NCBI GenBank assembly: GCA_012800565.1
Contig: JAAZIZ010000110.1
Coordinates: 1 to 6,712, forward strand
DNA: 6,712 nt
Direction: 5' to 3'
DNA from: Lentisphaerota bacterium
GTDB taxonomy: Bacteria; Verrucomicrobiota; Lentisphaeria; Oligosphaerales; Oligosphaeraceae
Numbering within the stretch: the first letter of the stretch is position 1; each line of letters opens with the position of its first letter. The notes under the pieces were generated by a model. The model worked only from the letters and a program-made list of their open reading frames with translations. It did not search any database and was not told where the DNA came from. A program made the position numbers and the translations under genes. Below, one piece after another: positions 1 to 5,079 of this stretch.

Positions 1-95
1 GGACCAATACTCCTAACTTAAAGGCAAAATTCTTTGTCCAGTCGATTGCTCGACCGCTGGCAATGACTTGGCAATGTGCATTAAGTGAAGAGCAT

Positions 96-139
96 TGGAC
101 GTATAGGACGTAGGGTAATGAGACGTAGAGGATGCAGGG
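96..139. repeat. Degenerate GGACGTA-type repeat words
   Basis: The words tggacgtat, aggacgtagg, agacgtagagg and gatgcaggg follow one another here. Read on the other strand, the tandem repeat at 206-249 gives ggacgtatgaataggacg, which resembles positions 97-110 apart from a 4-base insertion. The two blocks thus form an imperfect inverted repeat around a 60-70 bp centre. The order of the shorter shared words (atgagac at 118-124 against gtctcat at 178-184; gcaggg at 134-139 against ccctgc at 185-190) is not nested, so this is a cluster of reshuffled repeat words and not one clean hairpin. The function is unknown. Confidence 0.5.
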
Positions 140-205
140 GACCCGGTAAGCTAAAACCGCACATCCTATTTCCCATTGTCTCATCCCTGCCTCCCTATCT
201 CTCTT

Positions 206-249
206 ACGTCCCCAGCGTCCTATTCATACGTCCCCAGCGTCCTATTCAT
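206..249. repeat. Perfect tandem repeat, two 22-bp units
   Basis: The unit starts acgtccccagcg and ends tcctattcat. It occurs twice head to tail with no mismatch, at 206-227 and 228-249. Because 22 is not a multiple of three, the repeat is read in two frames and gives the same peptide motif (SYVPSVLFI) in two overlapping spurious frames, which argues that it is non-coding. The reverse complement of the unit contains GGACG and GGGGACGT words like those at 96-139, so the array probably belongs to a larger degenerate repeat cluster. There is no unique spacer between the copies, so it is not CRISPR. Confidence 0.85.
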
Positions 250-308
250 TCCCTCCTGCCTTCCCGCCGTTCTTTCTCCGAGAAGACTTGTAAAAACGCC
301 ATTCCGGC

Positions 309-337
309 TTACCTTACATAAAATACCGATTTATAAA
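309..337 (+). promoter_or_regulatory. Weak candidate promoter for the nitroreductase gene
   Basis: TATAAA at 332-337 could be a -10 box. Seventeen bases upstream is ttacct (309-314), which matches only three of six bases of the -35 consensus. Transcription would begin near 344, leaving a leader of under 20 bases that still contains the Shine-Dalgarno sequence. This is a pattern match in AT-rich DNA just before the gene and no more than a candidate. Confidence 0.25.
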
Positions 338-348
338 TGCTTAACACC

Positions 349-353
349 AGGAG
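349..353 (+). promoter_or_regulatory. Ribosome-binding site that fixes the nitroreductase start
   Basis: AGGAG lies 7 bases before the ATG at 361. The in-frame ATG at 337 is upstream of this site and would add eight residues that do not belong to the family, so the start at 361 is preferred. Confidence 0.8.
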
Positions 354-360
354 AAGTTGC

Positions 361-936
361 ATGGATATTCAAGTTGCTCTGCAAAACCGCCGGACGGTCC
401 GCTTATTTCAGCAGGAGCCGGTGCCGGACCAGGATTTAGCCGAGCTGCTGGATGCCGCCAGAATGGCTTCTTGCGGCGGCAATAAACAGTGCTTGCGCTA
501 TCAGGTGATCCGCGATCGGGGACTGGCAGAGCGCGTGTTTGCCCAGACTGCCTGGGCTGCGCTGGTGCAGCCCAAGCGCAACCCCCAGTGGGGCAGCACG
601 GCGCCCCTGAACTTTATTGCAGTCCTGGCGCCGGTTAAAGGCGGCACGGTCTGTCATGCAGATGCCGGGGCGGCTATCCAGAGTATGCAGCTGCTGGCTT
701 TCGCCAAGGGCCTGGGCTGCTGCTGGCTGGGGGCTATCCAGCGCGACCGTCTGCAGGAAATCCTGGAGGTGCCGGCCGAAATGCAGGTGCTCTATCTGCT
801 GGCAGTCGGTTATCCTGCCGAAGCGCCTATAGCAGAAGATGTCCCGGGGGATGCGTCTGTGGCATACTACCTGGATGAACAACAGCGCCTGCATGTCCCT
901 AAAATCCGCCGCGATGATCTGGCAATCTGGAAATGA
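361..936 (+). CDS. Nitroreductase-family flavoprotein
   Basis: This is a 191-residue protein of the nitroreductase superfamily, whose members bind FMN, usually act as dimers, and reduce nitro compounds, quinones, flavins or other substrates with NAD(P)H. The family signature begins near the N-terminus with RRTVRLF (residues 10-16), which fits the FMN-phosphate-binding arginine segment. It continues with ARMASCGGNKQCLRYQVI (33-50), where the asparagine and glutamine match the usual AxxAPSxxNxQ segment, then DAGAAIQSMQLLAFAKGLGCCWLGA (101-125), the dimer-core helix, and VGYPAEAP (149-156), the usual VGYP segment near the C-terminus. The length fits the short, single-domain members. No signal peptide is visible, so it is probably cytoplasmic. 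The true substrate cannot be told from sequence. The start follows the AGGAG at 349-353. A transporter gene follows after 46 bases and may be co-transcribed. Confidence 0.88.
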   Translation: MDIQVALQNRRTVRLFQQEPVPDQDLAELLDAARMASCGGNKQCLRYQVIRDRGLAERVFAQTAWAALVQPKRNPQWGSTAPLNFIAVLAPVKGGTVCHADAGAAIQSMQLLAFAKGLGCCWLGAIQRDRLQEILEVPAEMQVLYLLAVGYPAEAPIAEDVPGDASVAYYLDEQQRLHVPKIRRDDLAIWK

Positions 937-982
937 TAATCATCCGGGTGCTTCCTAATTCCGGCAGCGGGCAACTCAGAAT

Positions 983-1885
983 ATGACCCTCACGGCTTTC
1001 TTTCTCATCCTGGTCTCGGCATTCCTGCACGCAGGCTGGAATTTCATCTCCAAAAAAAGCGTCCCCAGCCTGGCCTTTTATTCGCTGTCCTGCGGGACTG
1101 CGGCGCTGCTCTGGCTGCTGCCTTTTCTCGCCTCGGATTTCTCCTGCGCCAGGATGTCCGGTCGCTTCTGGCTGTTGACTGGAACCAGCATTTTCTTCGA
1201 GATACTTTACGTTGCGGGCCTTGCATATTCATACCGCCTTAGCGATATCTCGTTGGTCTATCCGCTGGCCCGGGCACTGCCGTTGCTGCTGACCGCTGCA
1301 GTGACGGCAGTGTTCAATCTCGGCAGCCGCCAGATGGGGCCACAGGAGCTGCTGGGAATGGGCATAGTCTTCTGCGGCTGCCTGATGATGCCGTTGCAGC
1401 GTTTCCGGGATTTCCGGCTGAGCAGCTACTGCAATATCGTGATTGTATTTATCCTGCTGGCCGCCATTGGCACCACCGGCTATACTGTAGTGGACAGTGT
1501 GGCCATGGCGGAAATTCAAGCAGTCTATCAGCGCCAGAGCATCACACTCAGTATTGCCTATCTGTTCTTTATTGAGGCTGGCATTGCCCTGGGTACCGGC
1601 CTGCTGGCAGTCTGCCGCCGCAGCGAACGCCAGGAATTCTCCCGGCTGGTGCGGTTGAAATCACCCTTTTTGACTGGCATCTGCAGTTCCAGCGCCTACG
1701 TCCTGATCCTGCTGTCCATGAATTTTGTCAGTAATGTCTGCTACGTCCAGGCTTTCCGCCAGATCAGCCTGCCGCTGGGGGTGCTGGCGGGGATTCTCAT
1801 CCTCAAGGAATCGCATGGTCTGCCCAAGATTCTGGGTACCACGCTGATAGTCCTGGGGCTGCTGCTGGTTGCTTTTGCCTCCTGA
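983..1885 (+). CDS. EamA/DMT-superfamily membrane transporter
   Basis: This is a 300-residue, very hydrophobic protein with about ten membrane helices, near residues 1-19, 30-50, 62-84, 89-111, 123-138, 152-170, 187-210, 229-249, 253-274 and 283-300. That is the usual two-times-five arrangement of the drug/metabolite transporter superfamily. Typical family pieces are HAGWNFISKK (16-25) at the end of helix 1, YPLARALP (93-100), and the pair FRQISLPLGVLAGILILKE (258-276) in the second half. It should sit in the inner membrane and export or import a small metabolite; the substrate is unknown. The ATG at 983 has no clear Shine-Dalgarno sequence in front of it, but the first helix begins directly at this start and the length is normal. 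It lies 46 bases after the nitroreductase gene, the only hint of a shared transcript. Confidence 0.85.
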   Translation: MTLTAFFLILVSAFLHAGWNFISKKSVPSLAFYSLSCGTAALLWLLPFLASDFSCARMSGRFWLLTGTSIFFEILYVAGLAYSYRLSDISLVYPLARALPLLLTAAVTAVFNLGSRQMGPQELLGMGIVFCGCLMMPLQRFRDFRLSSYCNIVIVFILLAAIGTTGYTVVDSVAMAEIQAVYQRQSITLSIAYLFFIEAGIALGTGLLAVCRRSERQEFSRLVRLKSPFLTGICSSSAYVLILLSMNFVSNVCYVQAFRQISLPLGVLAGILILKESHGLPKILGTTLIVLGLLLVAFAS

Positions 1886-1886
1886 C

Positions 1887-1900
1887 TTGCCGCCCGGCAA
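1887..1900 (+). terminator. Small stem-loop just after the transporter gene
   Basis: A perfect 5-bp stem (ttgcc at 1887-1891 with ggcaa at 1896-1900) encloses a gccc loop, one base after the stop codon at 1883-1885. It is followed by ttagctgtta, not by a true T-run. It could be a weak terminator or an mRNA-end stabiliser; the call is tentative. Confidence 0.25.
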
Positions 1901-1913
1901 TTAGCTGTTACAT

Positions 1914-1919
1914 TATAAT
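1914..1919 (+). promoter_or_regulatory. Candidate -10 box (TATAAT) upstream of the HIT gene
   Basis: A perfect TATAAT lies in an AT-rich stretch (1901-1920) inside otherwise GC-rich DNA, about 85 bases before the HIT start. No good -35 box sits at 16-18 bp; ttgccg at 1887-1892 is too far away. If used, transcription would begin near 1926 and the leader would carry the GC hairpin at 1953-1978. This is the best place in the window for a promoter of the downstream gene block. Confidence 0.4.
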
Positions 1920-1952
1920 ATCTGCCATTTACCCCGGTTTAACCCGGTATAC

Positions 1953-1978
1953 GGGCGCCCTGTGGTACACGGGCGCCC
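1953..1978 (+). promoter_or_regulatory. Strong GC stem-loop in the leader before the HIT gene
   Basis: The 8-bp palindrome gggcgccc occurs at 1953-1960 and again at 1971-1978, as part of an 11-bp direct repeat acgggcgccct (1951-1961, 1969-1979). The two copies pair, and the stem continues with gtg/cac (1962-1964 with 1968-1970) after one bulged t at 1961, closing on a gta loop. An alternative pairing, cccg at 1943-1946 with cggg at 1952-1955, would compete with it. There is no T-run after the stem, so a textbook rho-independent terminator is unlikely. It could be a terminator for the upstream gene, a leader attenuator or a protein-binding site. Confidence 0.5.
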
Positions 1979-1988
1979 TATTGCTTAC

Positions 1989-1996
1989 AAGGAGGA
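1989..1996 (+). promoter_or_regulatory. Near-perfect ribosome-binding site of the HIT gene
   Basis: AAGGAGGA ends 6 bases before the ATG at 2003. It is by far the strongest Shine-Dalgarno sequence in the window, which fits this being the first gene of a transcription unit and sets the start. Confidence 0.85.
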
Positions 1997-2002
1997 AAAA
2001 TC

Positions 2003-2431
2003 ATGCCATTAGTAAATGATTGTGTGTTCTGCAAAATTATCCAAGGTGCGGTTCCCAGCAGCAAAGTCTATGAAGACGATTTGGTCCTGGCTTTCCTGGA
2101 TATCGCGCCGTTCAATTATGGGCATGCGCTGATTGTCCCCAAGGACCATCATCACAGCATAACTACCCTGCCGCAAGAATATCTGGCCCGGATGATGTGT
2201 CTCGCGCCGAAAATTGCGGTGGCGCAGATGCGTGAATTGAAAGCCGAGGGCTTCAATCTTCTGCTGAACAACGGTCGTTGTGCTGGGCAGGAAGTGCCGC
2301 ACTGTCATCTGCATGTGATTCCCCGTTTGGTGGATGATGCGCCGCTGTTGAATATCTCGCATAAGAAATATTCCGATACTGAGGCGATGAATGAATTGGC
2401 TGCACGCCTGCAGAAAAGGGTCGAACTCTGA
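2003..2431 (+). CDS. HIT-family hydrolase (histidine triad protein)
   Basis: This 142-residue protein has the full histidine-triad signature: GQEVPHCHLHVIPR at residues 95-108, with H100, H102 and H104 as the triad. H102 is the expected nucleophile that takes up the nucleotide in this family. The N-terminal CVFC pair (residues 7-10) is the zinc-binding half-site seen in many bacterial HIT proteins. NYGHALIVPKDHH (38-50) and FNLLLNNG (84-91) are further family segments. Members are cytoplasmic nucleotide hydrolases or transferases acting on substrates such as AMP-lysine, AMP-amidates or diadenosine polyphosphates; the exact substrate cannot be told here. The length is normal for the bacterial HinT/Hit group. 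The stop is only 2 bases before the next start, so the two proteins are very probably translated from one mRNA. Confidence 0.93.
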   Translation: MPLVNDCVFCKIIQGAVPSSKVYEDDLVLAFLDIAPFNYGHALIVPKDHHHSITTLPQEYLARMMCLAPKIAVAQMRELKAEGFNLLLNNGRCAGQEVPHCHLHVIPRLVDDAPLLNISHKKYSDTEAMNELAARLQKRVEL

Positions 2432-2433
2432 AT

Positions 2434-2856
2434 ATGGATATGGATGCTGAACGCGAGGCCAAGCTGGATATCCTGCTGGCCAAGGATAACCGATATGATC
2501 GTGCGGCATACCTTTTTGTCTGCCAGGCGGTGAATATCATCGCCCGTGAGATCGCCGTGAAAAAGCGCCAGAGCAAAGAAAAGCATATCAGCAGCCTGCA
2601 ACTGCTGCAAGGCATGAAGAAGCTGCTGCTGGCTAAATACGGCTGCATGGCTATCGATGTCCTCCAGGCGTGGAATGTCAACAGTACCGACGATTTTGGC
2701 AATATCGTCTTCAATCTCGCGGACGTCAATCTGTTGGGCACCAGCGAAAATGATTCCCGTGAGGATTTTAACCAGCGTTTCAGTTTTCATGACGCCTTTG
2801 TCGCACCTTTCCAGGCCAAAGACCAACTCCGGAAGATGCCGGTGATCAATCTTTAA
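2434..2856 (+). CDS. Minf_1886-family protein, function unknown
   Basis: This 140-residue soluble protein matches my memory of the Minf_1886 family, conserved in PVC bacteria and named after a Methylacidiphilum gene. Family features seen here: RYDRAAYLFVCQAV (residues 21-34); KHISSLQLLQGMKKLLLAKYG (50-70), where members usually read HVSGQELLEGI; the W in VLQAWNVNSTDDFGNIVFNL (76-95); and an acidic end of the core in ENDSREDFNQRFSFHDAF (106-123). No catalytic motif, membrane helix or signal peptide is visible, and it is probably mainly helical. The biochemical role is unknown for the whole family as far as I know. ATG codons at 2434 and 2440 are both possible; a weak aaaggg inside the HIT gene is nearest the first. 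Spacing of 2 bases to the HIT gene implies translational coupling. Confidence 0.85.
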   Translation: MDMDAEREAKLDILLAKDNRYDRAAYLFVCQAVNIIAREIAVKKRQSKEKHISSLQLLQGMKKLLLAKYGCMAIDVLQAWNVNSTDDFGNIVFNLADVNLLGTSENDSREDFNQRFSFHDAFVAPFQAKDQLRKMPVINL

Positions 2857-2904
2857 GTATTCCCGGGGATGATTTGGCGCCAGACCTTACCCCCTGACAG
2901 AGCA

Positions 2905-2918
2905 GCAGGATTGCCTGC
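2905..2918 (+). other. Small stem-loop upstream of the 405-residue gene
   Basis: gcagg (2905-2909) pairs perfectly with cctgc (2914-2918) around an attg loop. It ends 4 bases before the ggag (2923-2926) that serves the ATG at 2931. It is short and could be chance, but the neighbouring gap before rbgA holds a similar and stronger structure. Confidence 0.3.
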
Positions 2919-2930
2919 CCGCGGAGCAAA

Positions 2931-4148
2931 ATGGAAAAACTAAGCAACGACCTGCGTCATCCCAGCGCGGATTGGCTTATTCAGCATAGCAGCGATTATC
3001 CGGTCGGCCCGACCGCATTGCAAGTCGGCGGTCTGACGCTGTTGCACGATTATAGCTGCCGCCTTGATGACCAGAACGGCAAGAACATGCTGTGCCAGAA
3101 GATGAAGCTCTTCCGCAAAGCCGGCGCAGCGGTTTTTTCCGGTGAGGGAGGCTTCCCCGGTTCGGGCGGAATCACTCTGCGCCAGACTATCCGCTATGCC
3201 GCCAACCATGCCCGCATCACCAGCGACTGGCACTGGTGCCGCGACGGATTAATCAAGGATGCCTGCGAGCTGGGGTCATTTTTCCTGCCCGGGAACTGGC
3301 ATAAAGTGTTCCTGTTCCCGGCACCGGCAGACTTGGAGCAAGGAAAGACGCCAGGCTGGCAGGAACTGCCCAAGAACGGCGTGCTGGAATTCTCGCCTTT
3401 GCCCTTGCTCCTGGTCTGTGTCAATGACTCCGGGCAGCAGCTGGAATTCGGCCTGGGGGACGACCTCTGGCGCAGCATCCACGGGCTGTTCCCGCAAGCC
3501 AGGCAGGTTTTACGCCTGATTAACAGCCGCCGCGGGCTGCTTTGCCAGCGCTGTATTGCCGTTGCCGAGGCGGAGCAGCCGCTGCAGCCCGAAGTCCGGG
3601 AATATCGTTTCACCTCCTATCTGGCTTGGTCGGCACCGGCCTTGCTCAGACCTGCACCGGACCCGCACCGGTACCGCCCGCTTTCTTTCACCGCCCGCGG
3701 AGAACTGGAGCGCCAGGAATTGCTCAGCTGCGGCGACTGTCCGTCCATCAGTCTTGATTTTCGTACCCTGCCGCTGCCTCGGCAGGCCCGGCGCAGCGGT
3801 GACGGCGAGTTCTGTTGGGAGAGCAAGATCACCCAGAAATATGTGCGGCGGATCATCCGCCAGCTGGCCGATTATGCCCAGCAGGGAGCATTGCTGATCC
3901 GCGGCGGGATGAACCCCGGACTCTGTTTGGACGGAGTGCACTGCAGCCGGCGCGGACCGACCCCGCACTGGGACTTGCTGGCGATTCTTGATGTCAGCAC
4001 CTGGATGCGCCAGCGCCTGGGCGAGCAGTGGGAAATCGACATCCTGCAGCCGGAGCCCTGGCACAGCCTGGTCTCCCTCTCCTGTCTGGGTGCCAGCAAC
4101 GGCTTCCGTCTGCCGGCAGACCAGGACGGCGAGGAAGAGGAGGAATAA
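2931..4148 (+). CDS. Conserved-looking protein of unknown function, two CxxC pairs
   Basis: I do not recognise this 405-residue protein. Residues 25-180 alternate short hydrophobic stretches with polar turns and aromatic residues (for example SDWHWCRDG at 98-106, FFLPGNWHKVFLFPAP at 117-132), which suggests a mainly beta structure, perhaps a sandwich like those of carbohydrate-active proteins. Residues 298-320 and 346-366 look helical. It has thirteen cysteines, including CQRC (205-208) and CGDC (267-270), which might bind a metal together. There is no signal peptide and no membrane helix, so it is probably cytoplasmic. It ends in an acidic tail, DQDGEEEEE (397-405). The start is supported by ggag at 2923-2926. 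Codon use is like that of its neighbours and the frame is clean over 1.2 kb, so it is a real gene. It lies 74 bases after the Minf_1886-family gene and 43 before rbgA, probably in the same transcript. Confidence 0.75.
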   Translation: MEKLSNDLRHPSADWLIQHSSDYPVGPTALQVGGLTLLHDYSCRLDDQNGKNMLCQKMKLFRKAGAAVFSGEGGFPGSGGITLRQTIRYAANHARITSDWHWCRDGLIKDACELGSFFLPGNWHKVFLFPAPADLEQGKTPGWQELPKNGVLEFSPLPLLLVCVNDSGQQLEFGLGDDLWRSIHGLFPQARQVLRLINSRRGLLCQRCIAVAEAEQPLQPEVREYRFTSYLAWSAPALLRPAPDPHRYRPLSFTARGELERQELLSCGDCPSISLDFRTLPLPRQARRSGDGEFCWESKITQKYVRRIIRQLADYAQQGALLIRGGMNPGLCLDGVHCSRRGPTPHWDLLAILDVSTWMRQRLGEQWEIDILQPEPWHSLVSLSCLGASNGFRLPADQDGEEEEE

Positions 4149-4149
4149 G

Positions 4150-4176
4150 CCGCAGGCGGCTGGTGGCCGTCTGCGG
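4150..4176 (+). promoter_or_regulatory. 11-bp stem-loop covering the rbgA ribosome-binding site
   Basis: Positions 4150-4160 pair with 4166-4176 in an unbroken 11-bp stem with one G-U pair (4156 with 4170) around a 5-base loop, tggtg. It starts two bases after the stop codon of the 405-residue gene. Its 3' arm contains the first two bases of the GGAG at 4175-4178, the best Shine-Dalgarno match for rbgA at 4192. No T-run follows, so a terminator is less likely than a structure that controls rbgA translation or mRNA processing. Confidence 0.55.
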
Positions 4177-4191
4177 AGCAGGCATCTGATT

Positions 4192-5079
4192 ATGCACAGC
4201 ACTGATTTCAATATCTATCCTCTGACCGGCTGGTATCCCGGGCACATGCTCAAAGCCGGGCGGAAGATGCGGGAAGCCCTGAAGCTGGTTGATTTGCTGG
4301 TGGAACTGGTTGATGCGCGTGCCCCTCTGGCCACCCGCAATCCCTGGCTGCAGACTCTGCAGCTGGACCGCCCCCATCTCCTGGTGGCCAATAAAGCCGA
4401 CTTAGCCGACAGCCGCTGCTCCAGCGCCTGGGAGCAATGGTTTAAGCAGCGCCAGAAACAGATTTACTTCCTGGATTCGCGCCGGATTGCCAATGTCCAG
4501 GCTCTGGTGCAGCTCTGGAAGCAGACCGTCCTGGAAGAGCGCAAGGCCCGGGGAGCCACCCGGCCGCTGCTGCGCCCGGTGCGGATTATGATTGTCGGGG
4601 TTCCCAATATCGGCAAATCCACTCTGGTCAACCGTCTGCACGAAAAAAAACGGGCTTTGGTGGGGCCGAAGCCCGGTGTCACTCTCCAGAATCAGTGGAT
4701 ACCGTTGCGGGATGGGGTCGAGTTGCTGGACACTCCTGGGGTGCTCTGGCCCAGCATCAGCGACAAATGCCACGAACTCCTGCTCACCGTCCTGGGCAAT
4801 ATAAAGGACGAGGTGGTGGGCATCAATATGGTCGCGGAGTACCTGATTCTGAAACTGCGCGAGACTGCAGCCAGCGACCCTTTCGTCAAACTCGATCTAC
4901 CGGAAAGCCCGGCTTTGCCGGCAGAATTCCTGGCCGCCCTGGCTCTGCGCCGGGGGCTGCTGCTGCCCGGCGGACTGCCTGACTGCGAACGCGCGGCAGT
5001 AGCGTTGCTGAAGGAATTCCGCAACGGTCGCCTGGGGCGCTATACCTTGCAAAGCCCACAAGAATGCACCTGTGAATAA
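4192..5079 (+). CDS. rbgA: Ribosome biogenesis GTPase RbgA (YlqF)
   Basis: This 295-residue GTPase is needed for late 50S ribosomal subunit assembly in the bacteria where it has been studied. Its G motifs occur in the circularly permuted order that defines the YlqF/YawG family: G4 NKAD (67-70), then G1 GVPNIGKST (136-144), G2 threonine T164 in PGVT, and G3 DTPG (180-183). N139 in the G1 loop is the asparagine linked to potassium-dependent activity in such GTPases. The N-terminal WYPGHM (14-19) gives H18, which lines up with the catalytic His9 of Bacillus subtilis RbgA. The C-terminal domain ends with RRGLLLPGG and KEFRNGRLGRYTL (274-286), the usual RbgA ending. An upstream in-frame ATG at 3988 lies inside the previous gene and encodes residues outside the family, so 4192 is chosen. 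The frame overlaps truB by 8 bases. Confidence 0.93.
   Translation: MHSTDFNIYPLTGWYPGHMLKAGRKMREALKLVDLLVELVDARAPLATRNPWLQTLQLDRPHLLVANKADLADSRCSSAWEQWFKQRQKQIYFLDSRRIANVQALVQLWKQTVLEERKARGATRPLLRPVRIMIVGVPNIGKSTLVNRLHEKKRALVGPKPGVTLQNQWIPLRDGVELLDTPGVLWPSISDKCHELLLTVLGNIKDEVVGINMVAEYLILKLRETAASDPFVKLDLPESPALPAEFLAALALRRGLLLPGGLPDCERAAVALLKEFRNGRLGRYTLQSPQECTCE

Larger units (their letters stand above)
1..360. other. Intergenic region without a convincing gene
   Basis: No reading frame here looks like a protein. The plus-strand frames that stay open have low-complexity, proline- and serine-rich translations. Seen directly: a small stem-loop at 41-54 (gtcga/tcgac around a ttgc loop), an 8-bp direct repeat tggcaatg at 58-65 and 69-76, purine-rich GGACGTA-like words at 96-139, a pyrimidine-rich stretch from about 165 to 280, and the perfect 22-bp tandem repeat described separately. 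The last 50 bases hold the probable promoter and ribosome-binding site of the nitroreductase gene. The left edge could hold the end of a neighbouring gene, but no family is recognisable there. Confidence 0.7.

Noticed and set aside
206..249. CRISPR-like repeat
   Set aside because: There are only two copies, directly adjacent, with no spacer and no cas gene in the window.
337..360. Upstream ATG at 337 as the nitroreductase start
   Set aside because: It lies before the AGGAG site, and the added residues (MLNTRRSC) are not part of the family's N-terminus. The ATG at 361 has correct spacing.
85..439. Two overlapping short plus-strand frames (85-321 and 176-439), both containing SYVPSVLFI
   Set aside because: They share a peptide only because the 22-bp repeat is read in two frames. 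The translations are low-complexity, no ribosome-binding site is convincing, and the second runs into the nitroreductase gene out of frame.
1953..1985. Textbook rho-independent terminator
   Set aside because: The stem is strong, but the following sequence (tattgcttac) is not a T-run, so it is listed as a leader stem-loop instead.
2009..2826. Overlapping minus-strand frames opposite the HIT and Minf_1886-family genes
   Set aside because: Both plus-strand genes show clear family motifs, and the minus frames match nothing and overlap each other.
3988..4191. N-terminal extension of RbgA from an ATG at 3988
   Set aside because: The extension is an out-of-frame reading of the end of the 405-residue gene. 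The family's conserved N-terminus, WYPGHM, begins 13 residues after the ATG at 4192.
3510..4211. Minus-strand frame of 233 codons opposite the 405-residue gene
   Set aside because: It is probably a shadow in GC-rich DNA. The plus frame has a ribosome-binding site, spans 1.2 kb and is collinear with its neighbours. Because the plus protein is itself unrecognised, this rejection is slightly less certain than the others.
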